DNA of 64,000 nucleotides from Brevundimonas mediterranea (GTDB taxonomy: Bacteria > Pseudomonadota > Alphaproteobacteria > Caulobacterales > Caulobacteraceae): NCBI RefSeq assembly GCF_014196125.1, contig NZ_JACIDA010000002.1, positions 310,001 to 374,000 of the forward strand. The letters are read 5' to 3'. A program made the position numbers and the translations under genes. The notes under the pieces are model-generated. The model was given only the letters and a program-made list of their open reading frames with translations. It ran no database searches and was not told where the DNA came from. The first letter of the stretch is position 1, and each line of letters starts with the position of its first letter. This document shows positions 17,862 to 27,875 of the stretch, piece after piece.

Positions 17862-18057
17862 GGCGGCTCTTTCTACAGGCTTGGGCAGCAGTCTTCGGGG
17901 AGTTGACGCGCGCATAAGACCGGGGGTCCGGGGATGCAACCTTTTCCGGGGGTACGGCGCGCGAAGATGAAGCTTTGTTCATGTTCAATGGGTCGCGTTG
18001 CCAGCGCATCGACCATCGTTATGGTCCGATCCAACTGTAACCCAAGGATGTCATCCC

Positions 18058-20907
18058 ATGCGCCGTACCGGTTCCCTCGTCGCCGCAGCCGCCCTTCTGG
18101 CGGTCACCACTCCGGTCTGGGCCTCGGCGCCCGCGGCGCCGGCTCAGGCCGCCGCGCCCGCGATTCAAGCCGCGCCGGTGTCCGAACTGGTCGCCGAAGT
18201 CGATATTCCCTACACCAAATTCACCCTCGACAACGGCCTGACCGTCCTGGTTCACGAGGATCACAAGGCCCCGGTCGTGGCCGTGTCGGTCTGGTATAAT
18301 GTGGGCTCCAAGGACGAGCCGGCCGGCAAGACCGGCTTCGCCCACCTGTTCGAACACCTGATGTTCGGCGGGTCCGAGAATGCGCCCGGCAGCTATTTCA
18401 CCCCGATGCGCAACATGGGCGCGACGGACATGAACGGGACCACCTGGTTCGACCGCACCAACTATTTCGAGACCGTCCCGACCCCGGCGCTGGAACAGGC
18501 CCTGTTCATGGAAAGCGACCGCATGGGCTATATGCTGGGCGCCATCACCCAGGAGACGCTCGATCTGCAGCGCGGCGTCGTCCAGAACGAGAAACGCCAG
18601 GGCGACAACCAGCCCTACGGCCTGAACGAGTACAAGCAGCTGGAGGCCCTGTTCCCCGAAGGCCACCCCTATCGCCACTCGACCATCGGTTCGATGGCCG
18701 ACCTGGACGCGGCGTCTATGGAGACGGTGCGCGACTGGTTCCGCTCCAACTATGGCCCCAACAACTCCGTCCTGGTCCTGGCCGGCGACATCACGCCCGC
18801 CAAGGCGCGTGAACTGACCCAGAAATATTTCGGCCCCATCCCGCGCGGTCCGGTCAACACCCCGGCCCAGGCCGCAGTCCCCACCTTGGCGGCCCCGATC
18901 GCTGAGACCACCCAGGACCGCGTCTCCAACGCCCGGATCCAGATCAGCTGGGCCGTGCCCGGCATGCTGGACGCGGACGCCGTGCCCCTAAGCGTCGGCG
19001 CCTCGGTGCTGGGCGGCCTGGCCAGCTCCCGCCTGGACAACGCCCTGGTGCGCGGCGAACAGAGCGCCGTCTCGGTCAGCGCCTCGAACGGCGCCTATCA
19101 TCGCGTCGGCATGTTCGAGATCACCGTCGACGTGAAGCCGGGCCAGGATCCGGCCGCCGTCGAGGCCCGCACCCGCGAGATCCTGAACGGCCTGATCGCT
19201 GACGGCCCGACCGCGGCCGAGGTGGAACGGGTCAAGACCCAGTATGTCTCGCGCACCGTCCAGGGGCTGGAACAGGTCGGCGGCTTCGGCGGCAAGGCCG
19301 TGGCCCTGGCCGAAGGCCAGCTCTACGCCGGCGATCCGGAACACTACAAGAAAGAGCTCCAGGCCTATGCGGCGGTGACCCCGGCCCAGGTCCAGGCGGC
19401 CATGCAGAAATGGCTGACCCGCCCCGCCTATACGCTGACGACCCTGCCGGGCGAACGCGAAGCCTATGAAGAGGCGGCCGAAGCGCCGTCGGGCGCCAAC
19501 CACACCCCCGCCCCGCCGATCGAGCGTGTGGCCCGCATGCCCAAACCCGAGATCGCCCCGGTCGCCAATGTCGACTTCCCGGCGGTCCAGCGCGCCCGTC
19601 TGTCGAACGGCGTCGAGGTGGTCTACGCCCAGCGTGACGCGGTGCCGGCGACCAAGATCGCCATCGACTTCGACGCCGGCCTGGCCGCGGACGACGCCTC
19701 GAAACTGGGTCTGCAAAGCCTGATGCTGGACCTGATGGACGAGGGTACGCGCACAATGAACGCGACCCAGCTGGCCGAGGCCCAGGAAGCTCTCGGCGCG
19801 ACCATCATGACCGGCGCCACCATGGACCGGTCGGTGGTCCAGCTCTACGCCGTGACGCCGAACCTGCAGCCGTCGGTGGCCCTGCTGGCCGACGTGGTCA
19901 AGAACCCGGCCTTCGCCAGTTCGGAACTGGAGCGCCTGCGCGCCACCCGCCTGTCGCGCATCGCCGCCGAACGGACCCAGCCGGCGGCCCTGGCCAGCCG
20001 GGCCCTCCCGGAACTGATCTACGGCTCGGCCAGCCCCTATGGCCGTCCCTTCAGCGGCAACGGCGATGAAGCCAGCGTCAAGGCGATCACGGAAGCCGAC
20101 ATCCGCGCCGACTACGCCGAATGGATCCGGCCCGACAACGCCAAGATCTTCGTGGTTTCGGACAAGCCCCTGTCGGAGATCACGCCGGTGCTGGAAGCCG
20201 GTTTCGGCGCCTGGACCGCGCCGTCTGCCGCCAAGGGCGTCAAGGACTTCTCAGCCCCCATCCCGACCAGCACCTCGAAAATCGTGCTGATCGACCGCCC
20301 GCAGTCACCTCAGTCCTACATCATGGGCGGCGAGGTTCTGGCGGCGCGGGGCACCGACGACCTGCTGGTGCTGAACGCGGCCAACAATGTGCTGGGCAAC
20401 GACTTCCTGTCGCGCATCAACTCCGACCTGCGCGAGACCAAGGGCTGGTCCTACGGGGTCAATGCTTCGGTCGCCGGCTTCGCCGGCCGCGTGCCCTATC
20501 TGGTCACCGCTCCGGTCCAGGCCGACCAGACCGGCCCCGCTATCGAAGCCCTGAACCTTCAGTTCAACGACTTCCTGAAGGGCGGCAAGGGCGTGACCCC
20601 CACTGAGCTGGAACGCACCGTCAACGGCAACACCCGCCGCCTGGCCGGCAGTTACGAGACCTCGGCCGCCGTTCTGGGCGCCATGCGGACCAATGACCTG
20701 CTGGGTCGTCCGGACGACTATCCGGAAACCGTCGCGGCGCGCACCAACACCTTGACGGCGGCTGAGCTGGACGCCGCCGCCAAGGCGGCTCTGGACCCCT
20801 CACGCTTCGTCTGGGTGGTCGTCGGGGACGCCTCGGTGGTCAAGCCGCAGCTTGACGCCCTGGGCCTGCCGGTCGAGGTCCGCTCGGCGGCTCCGGCCGC
20901 CCAGTAG
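18058..20907 (+). CDS. Periplasmic M16-family zinc protease, two-domain
   Basis: This 949-residue exported protein has a signal peptide (cleavage near VWASA) followed by two tandem M16 halves. The first half has the inverted zinc motif H96-LFE-H100 (HLFEHLMFGG) and a downstream Glu in QNEKRQ. The second half (from about residue 520, LSNGVEVVYAQRD) lacks HxxEH and is the usual inactive partner domain. Such proteins degrade peptides or process precursors in the periplasm. ATG 18058 was chosen because it places the signal peptide first. Confidence 0.93.
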   Translation: MRRTGSLVAAAALLAVTTPVWASAPAAPAQAAAPAIQAAPVSELVAEVDIPYTKFTLDNGLTVLVHEDHKAPVVAVSVWYNVGSKDEPAGKTGFAHLFEHLMFGGSENAPGSYFTPMRNMGATDMNGTTWFDRTNYFETVPTPALEQALFMESDRMGYMLGAITQETLDLQRGVVQNEKRQGDNQPYGLNEYKQLEALFPEGHPYRHSTIGSMADLDAASMETVRDWFRSNYGPNNSVLVLAGDITPAKARELTQKYFGPIPRGPVNTPAQAAVPTLAAPIAETTQDRVSNARIQISWAVPGMLDADAVPLSVGASVLGGLASSRLDNALVRGEQSAVSVSASNGAYHRVGMFEITVDVKPGQDPAAVEARTREILNGLIADGPTAAEVERVKTQYVSRTVQGLEQVGGFGGKAVALAEGQLYAGDPEHYKKELQAYAAVTPAQVQAAMQKWLTRPAYTLTTLPGEREAYEEAAEAPSGANHTPAPPIERVARMPKPEIAPVANVDFPAVQRARLSNGVEVVYAQRDAVPATKIAIDFDAGLAADDASKLGLQSLMLDLMDEGTRTMNATQLAEAQEALGATIMTGATMDRSVVQLYAVTPNLQPSVALLADVVKNPAFASSELERLRATRLSRIAAERTQPAALASRALPELIYGSASPYGRPFSGNGDEASVKAITEADIRADYAEWIRPDNAKIFVVSDKPLSEITPVLEAGFGAWTAPSAAKGVKDFSAPIPTSTSKIVLIDRPQSPQSYIMGGEVLAARGTDDLLVLNAANNVLGNDFLSRINSDLRETKGWSYGVNASVAGFAGRVPYLVTAPVQADQTGPAIEALNLQFNDFLKGGKGVTPTELERTVNGNTRRLAGSYETSAAVLGAMRTNDLLGRPDDYPETVAARTNTLTAAELDAAAKAALDPSRFVWVVVGDASVVKPQLDALGLPVEVRSAAPAAQ

Positions 20908-20932
20908 GGCAGGCGATAGGCTGAAACGATTG

Positions 20933-20964
20933 AGGCCCGGAGAGCGATCTACGGGCCTTTCTTT
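20933..20964 (+). terminator. Rho-independent terminator after the M16 protease gene
   Basis: AGGCCCG and CGGGCCT are separated by 12 bases and followed by TTCTTT, 25 bases after the stop codon. Confidence 0.75.
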
Positions 20965-21375
20965 CGTGATCCTCCGGCAAGCCGCGTCTTCGGGGCGCAG
21001 ACCGGGGGCGCAGCGGCGCGCGTGAGCGAACCAGTCGCGCCCGCAATATGAAACCAGAAGGCGGAAGCGGACAGGCTGAGCCTTCGCCCATGTCGCCCGG
21101 CGGCATTCGAAATGCGCTGCGGAAAGTCGCTGCGAACTGATCTGTGTCAAGGCCGCTGGTACGGCAAGCGCCCACAGCGACGGGGTCGGCGACGACATCG
21201 CGCAAGGCGGGCTCCGTTATGGCCATAAAGATATCGATCCTGAGCGAGACCCGGAACCGCCAAGGCCGGGCCGAGATGACGCCCGCCGCCGGACCGGCGC
21301 AGGTCGGCGATCTTCCTCTCGGCAGCTGACCCGGTCCCTCCGACACATTTGCATCGCATTAGAAGGGAACCGATC
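20965..21375. other. Intergenic region with possible regulator remnant
   Basis: About 410 bp separate the M16 terminator from the aldehyde dehydrogenase gene. No intact gene is convincing. On the minus strand at about 21089-21169 a translated stretch (QFAATFRSAFRMPPG) resembles the last helix of AraC-family DNA-binding domains, but the rest of such a domain is missing. It could be a decayed regulator or chance. The promoter of the downstream gene pair should lie at the right end. Confidence 0.3.
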
Positions 21376-22767
21376 GTGGCCTACCAAACGACAAATCCAT
21401 TTACGGGCGAGGTGCTCAGGACCTTCCCCGACGCCACGGACGCGGAGGTGTCTCAAGCGATCGAGCACGCGCACACCGCCTTCCTGGCTTGGCGCGAAAC
21501 GGCTTTCATCGAGCGCGCCAGAGTGATGCGGAACGCCGCCAGCCTCCTGCGACAGGACGTCGACGCCTTCGCCGCGATCCTGACCACCGAGATGGGCAAG
21601 CTGCTGTCCGAGGCGAAGGCCGAGGTCGAGCTTTCGGCGCAGATTTTCGACTACTACGCCGCCAACGCCGAAAATCTGCTGGCCGACGAAATCCTGCCCG
21701 TCGCCCATCCGGCCGAGGGCGAGGCGCGGGTGACGCACGAACCGCTCGGCGTGCTGCTGTGCATCGAACCCTGGAACTTCCCCTACTATCAGATCGCCCG
21801 GATCATCGCGCCGCAACTGTCGGCCGGAAACACCATGCTGCTCAAGCATGCCTCCAACGTCCCCCAGAGCGCCGAGGCTTTCGAGACGCTGATGAAGGCG
21901 GCCGGCCTTCCCGAGGGCGCTTTCAAGAATCTGTTCGCCACGCGCTCGCAGATCGAGTTCATCCTCAATGATCCTCGCGTTCAGGGCGTGGCCCTGACCG
22001 GTTCGGAAGCCGCCGGATCGATCGTGGCGGCCCAGGCCGGCAAGGCCTTGAAGAAGTCGACCCTGGAGCTGGGGGGCGCGGACGCCTTTGTCGTGCTGGC
22101 CGACGCCGATCTTCAGAAGACGGTCGACTGGGCGGTGTTTGGACGCCACTGGAACGGCGGACAGGTCTGCGTGTCGTCTAAACGGATGATCATCGTCGAT
22201 GAGATCTATGACGCGTTTCTCGACCTTTACCGCCAGGGCGTGGCGGCCTTGGTCGCAGGGGATCCCTTCGACCCCCAGACCACGCTCGCGCCGCTGTCCT
22301 CTCAGGGCGCCGCCAATGAGGTGAAGGAAAAGATCGCCGAAGCGGTCAAGCTGGGCGCCAAGGCGGAAGCCGTTGGACCAGCCGCGCCTGACCGGGGCGC
22401 CTTCGTGCAGCCGACCATTCTGACCGAAGTCGGTGACGACAACCCGGCGCGGCACTGGGAGTTTTTCGGGCCGGTCTCGATGCTGTTTCGAGCCAAGGAC
22501 GAGGCCGACGCCATACGCATCGCCAACGACTCCCCGTTCGGGCTCGGCGGCTCGGTCTTTACCAGCGATCCCGCCCATGGCGCCGAGGTCGCCAGGAAGA
22601 TTTCCACGGGCATGGTGTTCGTCAACCATCCAACCATGGTCAAGGCCGACCTGCCGTTCGGGGGCGTGCGGCGCTCCGGCTATGGGCGCGAACTCATCGG
22701 CTTGGGCATCAAGGAGTTCGTCAACCACAAGCTTATCGACGTCGTCGACATAGACGCGCCGTTCTAG
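21376..22767 (+). CDS. NAD(P)-dependent aldehyde dehydrogenase (succinate-semialdehyde type)
   Basis: This 463-residue enzyme is of the compact succinate-semialdehyde dehydrogenase type. It begins at GTG 21376 behind AAGGGA. It contains EPWNFPYYQ, the NAD-binding TGSEAAGS, the catalytic Glu231 (LELGGAD) and nucleophile Cys265 (GGQVCVSSKR), then FFGPVS and PFGGVRRSGYGRELG-like C-terminal residues (PFGGVRRSGYGREL). It oxidises an aldehyde to an acid. The gene is 30 bp upstream of oleate hydratase on the same strand, so the two are probably cotranscribed. A fatty-aldehyde or hydroxy-fatty-acid-related substrate is only a guess. Confidence 0.88.
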   Translation: MAYQTTNPFTGEVLRTFPDATDAEVSQAIEHAHTAFLAWRETAFIERARVMRNAASLLRQDVDAFAAILTTEMGKLLSEAKAEVELSAQIFDYYAANAENLLADEILPVAHPAEGEARVTHEPLGVLLCIEPWNFPYYQIARIIAPQLSAGNTMLLKHASNVPQSAEAFETLMKAAGLPEGAFKNLFATRSQIEFILNDPRVQGVALTGSEAAGSIVAAQAGKALKKSTLELGGADAFVVLADADLQKTVDWAVFGRHWNGGQVCVSSKRMIIVDEIYDAFLDLYRQGVAALVAGDPFDPQTTLAPLSSQGAANEVKEKIAEAVKLGAKAEAVGPAAPDRGAFVQPTILTEVGDDNPARHWEFFGPVSMLFRAKDEADAIRIANDSPFGLGGSVFTSDPAHGAEVARKISTGMVFVNHPTMVKADLPFGGVRRSGYGRELIGLGIKEFVNHKLIDVVDIDAPF

Positions 22768-22797
22768 CGCACTGAGATCACCGGAAAGGACGTCGCC

Positions 22798-24564
22798 ATG
22801 TACTATAGCAGCGGAAATTACGAAGCCTTCGCCAGGCCTCGCAAGCCCGAGGGCATAGAGAACAAGACGGCGTTCTTCGTCGGCTCGGGTCTGGCCAGTC
22901 TGGCCGGCGCGGCCTTCCTGATCCGCGACGGGCACATGTCCGGCGACAGGATCACCATCCTTGAACGACTGGCGCTGCCGGGTGGCGCGCTGGACGGGAT
23001 CAAGGATCCGGAGAAGGGTTTCGTGATCCGCGGCGGTCGCGAGATGGAAGAACACTTCGAGTGCCTCTGGGACCTCTATCGCTCGATCCCCTCGCTTGAG
23101 GTCGAGGGGGCCAGCGTGCTCGATGAGTTCTACTGGCTGGACAAGGACGACCCGAACTTCTCCCTGCAGCGCGCGACCCAGAACCAGGGCCGGCCCATTG
23201 AGGATGTCGCTCTCCTCACCCTGAACGACAGGGCGCAGAAGGACCTCATCACCCTCTTCCTGGCGACCCGCGAGGAGATGGAGAACCGGCGCATCAACGA
23301 GGTGATGGGCGAGGACTTCCTGAAGAGCAATTTCTGGCTCTACTGGCGCACCATGTTCGCCTTCGAGGAGTGGCATTCGGCGCTGGAGATGAAGCTCTAT
23401 GTCCACCGCTTCATCCACCACATCGGCGGCCTGGCCGATTTCAGCGCCCTGAAATTCACCCGACGAAATCAGTACGAGTCGCTGGTGTTGCCGCTGTACA
23501 AATGGCTGACCGATCACGGCGTCACATTCCAGTACGGCGTGGAGGTCACCGACGTCGACTTCGACATCACGCCCGAGCGCAAGCAGGCCACCCGCATTCA
23601 CTGGCTGCAGGACGGCGTCGTTGGCGGCGTCGATCTCGGCCCCGACGATCTGGTCTTCATGACCATCGGCTCGCTGACCGAGAATTCCGACAACGGCGAC
23701 CACCACACGCCCGCGGCGCTGAACCAGGGCCCCGCTCCCGCCTGGGACCTCTGGCGCAAGATCGCGGCCAAGGACCCCGCCTTTGGTCGGCCCGACGTCT
23801 TCGGCGCCCATATTCCGCAGACCAAGTGGGAATCGGCGACGATCACGACGCTGGACCCCCGCATCCCCGCCTATATCCAGAAGATCGCCAAGCGCGACCC
23901 ATTCAGCGGCGCGGTCGTCACCGGCGGCATCGTCACCGTCAAGGATTCCAGCTGGTTGATGAGCTGGACCGTCAGCCGCCACCCGCACTTCAAGCAACAG
24001 CCGAAAGACCAGGTGGTCATCTGGGTCTATTCGCTGTTCGTCGACACCCCCGGGGATTTCGTCAAGAAGCCGATGCAGGACTGCACGGGCGAGGAAATCA
24101 CCCAGGAATTGCTCTATCACCTCGGCGTGCCGGTCGAGGACATCGCGGAACTGGCCGCGACAGGCGCCAGGGCCGTGCCGGTGATGATGCCCTACATCAC
24201 GGCCTTCTTCATGCCGCGGCAGGCGGGGGATCGTCCGGACGTCGTGCCCCAGGGCGCGGTCAATTTCGCCTTCATCGGACAGTTCGCCGAGTCGGCCGAG
24301 CGCGACTGCATCTTCACCACCGAATATTCGGTGCGCACGCCGATGGAGGCTGTCTATACGCTGCTGAATGTGGAGCGCGGCGTTCCCGAGGTCTTCAACT
24401 CGACCTATGACGTGCGCAAGCTGCTGGCCGCCGTCGGGCACGTTCGTGACGGCAAGGCCCTCGATATTCCCGGGCCGGCGTTCATCCGCGATTTTCTGCT
24501 GAAGAGGATCGACGCCACCGAGGTCGGCGAACTTCTTCGGGACGCGCATCTGATTTCACAGTGA
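22798..24564 (+). CDS. ohyA: Oleate hydratase (MCRA family, FAD-dependent)
   Basis: This 588-residue flavoprotein adds water to the cis-9 double bond of oleate to give 10-hydroxystearate. This detoxifies free unsaturated fatty acids or starts their conversion. The FAD-binding FFVGSGLASLAGAAFL, the conserved RGGREMEEHFECLWDL and YESLVLPLYKWL segments, VKDSSWLMSW and the C-terminal EYSVRTPMEAVY are typical. It starts at ATG 22798 with GGAAAGGA upstream. It is likely cotranscribed with the aldehyde dehydrogenase. Confidence 0.94.
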   Translation: MYYSSGNYEAFARPRKPEGIENKTAFFVGSGLASLAGAAFLIRDGHMSGDRITILERLALPGGALDGIKDPEKGFVIRGGREMEEHFECLWDLYRSIPSLEVEGASVLDEFYWLDKDDPNFSLQRATQNQGRPIEDVALLTLNDRAQKDLITLFLATREEMENRRINEVMGEDFLKSNFWLYWRTMFAFEEWHSALEMKLYVHRFIHHIGGLADFSALKFTRRNQYESLVLPLYKWLTDHGVTFQYGVEVTDVDFDITPERKQATRIHWLQDGVVGGVDLGPDDLVFMTIGSLTENSDNGDHHTPAALNQGPAPAWDLWRKIAAKDPAFGRPDVFGAHIPQTKWESATITTLDPRIPAYIQKIAKRDPFSGAVVTGGIVTVKDSSWLMSWTVSRHPHFKQQPKDQVVIWVYSLFVDTPGDFVKKPMQDCTGEEITQELLYHLGVPVEDIAELAATGARAVPVMMPYITAFFMPRQAGDRPDVVPQGAVNFAFIGQFAESAERDCIFTTEYSVRTPMEAVYTLLNVERGVPEVFNSTYDVRKLLAAVGHVRDGKALDIPGPAFIRDFLLKRIDATEVGELLRDAHLISQ

Positions 24565-24575
24565 GGCAGGCCCCG

Positions 24576-24608
24576 GCCTCGCCCCTGGCGTCGCGCCAGG
24601 GGCGAGGC
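24576..24608 (+). terminator. Strong hairpin after oleate hydratase
   Basis: GCCTCGCCCCTGGCG and its exact complement form a 15-bp stem with a TCG loop, 11 bases after the stop codon. There is no clear T-run, so it may stabilise the 3' end or act as a weak terminator. Confidence 0.6.
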
Positions 24609-24734
24609 CTGCGATCGCCGCCTTGAATATCCGCTTCAGGTCGTACGCTGGCCTAGCACAGGCGCCGATGCCGGACTTTCACCGCCAGGCCTTGCCGATC
24701 CCGGTGGATTTCCGCCGGATGATGACAAACGGTG

Positions 24735-25388
24735 TCAGTCGATCGTCGCGCCGGTGGTGCGCATGATCTCGGCGCGCAGTTCGGGCAGGCCCAGCCCCTT
24801 CTCGGAGGATGTCAGAAGCACCACCGGGAAGGCGGCAGGGCGTTTGGAGATGGCCTTCAGCGTGGCCTCTTGCACGGCCTCGCCTTCGCCCTTCTTCAGC
24901 TTGTCGGCCTTGGTCAGGACGATCTGGTAGCTGACGGCGGCGAGGTCGAGCGCGTCCAGCGCCTCCTTGTCCACGCTCTTCAGCCCATGGCGGCTGTCGA
25001 TCAGCAGATAGACCCGTTTCAGCGTCACCCGGCCGCGCAGATAGTCGCGGCCCAGGTCCTGGAACTTGCGCACCGTCGTCTTGGACGCCTTGGCCCAGCC
25101 GTAGCCGGGCAGGTCGACCAGACGCATCCGGCCGTCCAGGTCGAAGAAGTTGACCTCGCGCGTCCGACCCGGCTCGTTCGAGGCGCGGGCCAGCTTGTGC
25201 ATCCCGACCAGGCCGTTGATCAGGCTGGACTTGCCGACGTTGGACCGGCCGGCGAAGGCGATCTCGGGCAGGTCGGGATCGGGCAGTTGCTCGATCTTGG
25301 CGGCGCCCATGATGAAGGTCGCCGGCCGCGCGAACAGGATCCGCGCGGCCTCGATCTCTTCGGGGGTGAAGTCGGTTTCGTCGATCAC
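24735..25388 (-). CDS. engB: Ribosome biogenesis GTP-binding protein EngB/YihA
   Basis: This 217-residue GTPase is needed for large-subunit assembly and cell division. The G motifs are GRSNVGKSS, the Thr switch ([10 protein letters not shown]), DLPGYG, TKAD and TSSEKG. Its start codon overlaps the yidC stop (ATGA). It is therefore the last gene of the rpmH-rnpA-yidC-engB operon. Confidence 0.95.
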   Translation of the reverse strand: MIDETDFTPEEIEAARILFARPATFIMGAAKIEQLPDPDLPEIAFAGRSNVGKSSLINGLVGMHKLARASNEPGRTREVNFFDLDGRMRLVDLPGYGWAKASKTTVRKFQDLGRDYLRGRVTLKRVYLLIDSRHGLKSVDKEALDALDLAAVSYQIVLTKADKLKKGEGEAVQEATLKAISKRPAAFPVVLLTSSEKGLGLPELRAEIMRTTGATID

Positions 25389-27184
25389 GCGGCCTTCGTC
25401 TTCCGGATACGGGCGATGAAGTCGTCGATCGGGTTCTCAGCCTTGTAGCGGTGCATGATGTAATACTGCTGCAGGATGGTCAGGATGTTCGACCAGGCCC
25501 AGTAGACCAGCAGGCCGGCCGCGAACGGGGCCATGATGAAGGTGAAGACCAGCGGCATGAACTGGAAGATCTGGCGCTGAACCGGATCGGCCGCCGGCGG
25601 GTTCATCGCCGTCTGCAGCCACATGGTCAGCCCATAGGCCACCGCCAGCAGGCCGATCCCCAGAGGTCCGACCAGCAAGGCGCCCAACAGGGGCAGGGTC
25701 GCCGGATCCCACGGGATCAGGCCGAACAGGTTCCACACCACCGAGGGGTCACGCGCCGACAGGTCGTGGATGAAACCCAGGAAGGGCTGGTGGCGCATTT
25801 CGATGGTGACGGTCAGCACCTTGTACAGGGCGTAGAAGACCGGGATCTGCAGCACCAGCGGAAGACAGCCGGCGACCGGATTGATCTTCTCCTTCTGGTA
25901 CAGGGCCATCGTCTCCTGCTGCTGCTTCTGCGGGTCGTCTTTGAACTTCTTCTTGATCTCCTCCATCTTGGGCTGGAGGTTCCGCATCTTGGACATGCTG
26001 GCGTAGGCGTTGTTGGCCAGCGGGAACATGACCAGCTTGACGATGACGGTCAGGGCCAGGATGGCGACGCCGAAGCTGCCGACCAGGCCATAGACGTTCT
26101 CCAGGATCCAGAAGATCGGGCGCGTCAGGAACCAGAACATGCCCCAGTCGATCGCATAGACGAAGCGCGGCAGGTGCAGGGTCTCTTCATAGGTCTTCAG
26201 CACCTCGGCCCGCTTGACGCCGGCGAACAGGCGCTGGGTCTCGGTCGCGGTTCCGCCGGGCTGGATGGTGCGGGCCGCGCCCAGGATATTGGCTTCCAGC
26301 TGCTGGCCCCCGTTGACGTCGCGGACGCGGAATTCGGTCTCGACCGCCTCGTTCTGCTGCGGCAGCAGGGCCGCCAGCCAGTATTTGTCGGTGATGCCCA
26401 GCCAGCCGCCGGTCGAGGCGTTCTCGATGCGGGGCTCCTTCAGCCAGTCCTTGTACTTCTTCTGCTCGGTCCGGTACTCGCCCGGCTTGCCGAAGGTGCC
26501 GATGGCGCCCTCGTGGACGATGTGGGACGAACCGGCCAGCGGCGGCACGCCCTGACGCTGGACGCTGCCGTAGGGGGCGATGGTGATGGACTGGGTTCCC
26601 AGGTTCTGGACCGTGTCCAGAATCGAGAAGACATAGCGATCATCGACCGACACCAGGCGGGTGAAGCGCAGGCCCTGGCCGTTGTCCCAGGTCAGGGTGA
26701 CGGGCGTCGTCGGGGTCAGGGTCGAACCGGCGGTCAGGCGCCAGACGGTGTTGGGTCCGGGAACCCCGCCGACCACATTGGGGCCGGTCCAGCCGAACTG
26801 GGCGAAATAGGCGTTCTGCATGCCCTGCGGGCGGAACAGTTCGACCGGTTCGGGCTTGTCCTGCGTCTCCTTGTAGTCGGTCAGGAACAGGTCGTCGATG
26901 CGGCCGCCCTGCAAGGACAGCGAGCCCTTCAGGGTGCCGGACTGGATCGGCACGCGCGCGGCGGTGCTCAGCGCCTGGCTGCGGTCGGTGACGAAGGTCG
27001 GGCCCTGAGGGTTCAAGGCCGTGCGGGCGGCGTTCTCGGCCGTCTGGGACTGTTCGGCCTGGGCCTGCTGCTGGACGGCGCGGCGTTCAGCCTGCGGACG
27101 CAGCACGGTAAACCAGTAGACCCCCAGGATCAGGGCCGAGCACACGATGAAGATGATCGTGTTGCGCGAGTTCTCGTTTTTCAT
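25385..27184 (-). CDS. yidC: Membrane protein insertase YidC
   Basis: This 599-residue inner-membrane protein inserts membrane proteins alone or with SecYEG. It has an N-terminal anchor (residues 7-25), a large periplasmic domain with a Gln/Ala-rich linker, and the five-helix core. The core contains [21 protein letters not shown], a coiled-coil loop ([17 protein letters not shown]) and [20 protein letters not shown]. The ATG overlaps the rnpA stop. No yidD lies between rnpA and yidC. Confidence 0.97.
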   Translation of the reverse strand: MKNENSRNTIIFIVCSALILGVYWFTVLRPQAERRAVQQQAQAEQSQTAENAARTALNPQGPTFVTDRSQALSTAARVPIQSGTLKGSLSLQGGRIDDLFLTDYKETQDKPEPVELFRPQGMQNAYFAQFGWTGPNVVGGVPGPNTVWRLTAGSTLTPTTPVTLTWDNGQGLRFTRLVSVDDRYVFSILDTVQNLGTQSITIAPYGSVQRQGVPPLAGSSHIVHEGAIGTFGKPGEYRTEQKKYKDWLKEPRIENASTGGWLGITDKYWLAALLPQQNEAVETEFRVRDVNGGQQLEANILGAARTIQPGGTATETQRLFAGVKRAEVLKTYEETLHLPRFVYAIDWGMFWFLTRPIFWILENVYGLVGSFGVAILALTVIVKLVMFPLANNAYASMSKMRNLQPKMEEIKKKFKDDPQKQQQETMALYQKEKINPVAGCLPLVLQIPVFYALYKVLTVTIEMRHQPFLGFIHDLSARDPSVVWNLFGLIPWDPATLPLLGALLVGPLGIGLLAVAYGLTMWLQTAMNPPAADPVQRQIFQFMPLVFTFIMAPFAAGLLVYWAWSNILTILQQYYIMHRYKAENPIDDFIARIRKTKAA

Positions 27185-27585
27185 GGATTCGGGCGGTCCT
27201 GGCCGGAAGGGGCGCGGGCGGGCGAAGGCCGGTCGGCCTTCGGTGTCGCCAGCCTTGTAAGCGTCGATTTCACGTCGTCAAGCAGACGGTCCCACGCGCG
27301 CTCGGTCGTGCCCATGCGGGCGATGAAGACATAGTCGCTGCCGGGCACGCCATGGACGGGCAACATGGCCCGCGCAGCCTCACGCAGACGGCGTTTGGCG
27401 CGGTTCCTGACCACCGCCCCGCCGATCTTGCGGGTGGCGGTGAAGCCCAGGCCGATGTGCGGCGAACCGTCGCCACGCTCCAGCCTCTGGATCACAACGC
27501 CGCCGCGTGCTTCGGAAACGCCTTTGGCGGCCGCCAGAAACTGGGGCCGCCGCAACAGACGTTTGATCTGTAAAGGGTCGCTCAT
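27181..27585 (-). CDS. rnpA: Ribonuclease P protein component
   Basis: This 134-residue basic protein is the protein subunit of RNase P, which matures tRNA 5' ends. The RNR-type motif (GGAVVRNRAKRRLREAAR) and the GFTATRKIGGAV strand are present. It starts at ATG 27585, right after rpmH. The C-terminal tail is rich in Pro, Arg and Ala and exceeds the usual core. It is translationally coupled to yidC. Confidence 0.95.
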   Translation of the reverse strand: MSDPLQIKRLLRRPQFLAAAKGVSEARGGVVIQRLERGDGSPHIGLGFTATRKIGGAVVRNRAKRRLREAARAMLPVHGVPGSDYVFIARMGTTERAWDRLLDDVKSTLTRLATPKADRPSPARAPSGQDRPNP

Positions 27586-27614
27586 GCGTCCTTGGCTCCG
27601 GACGCGAGAGCCGC

Positions 27615-27749
27615 TTACGCCGTCAGGCGCTTGCGGCCCTTGGCGCGACGGCGCGCAACAATCTTCTGGCCGTTCTTGGTGGCCATCCGGCTGCGGAAGC
27701 CGTGACGGCGCTTGCGCACGAGTCGCGACGGCTGATAGGTCCGCTTCAC
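27615..27749 (-). CDS. rpmH: 50S ribosomal protein L34
   Basis: This 44-residue ribosomal protein begins [20 protein letters not shown] and ends [13 protein letters not shown]. It starts at GTG 27749 behind a clear AGGAG, and opens the operon with rnpA, yidC and engB. Confidence 0.97.
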   Translation of the reverse strand: MKRTYQPSRLVRKRRHGFRSRMATKNGQKIVARRRAKGRKRLTA

Positions 27750-27875
27750 GGTCGGCTCCTGACGTTAAAAGGTTGGGCGACGGGGCAAGAGGCGTCCGTC
27801 GCAGGAAGGGCGGGCGTATAAGTCGCATGTCCGCGTGAGTCAACGCTCGGACGGCATTTGGGGAATGAAGAACGT

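Noticed and set aside
21217..24549. Minus-strand open frame of 1110 codons
   Set aside because: It lies opposite the aldehyde dehydrogenase and oleate hydratase genes and has composition typical of antisense frames in high-GC DNA, with no domain.
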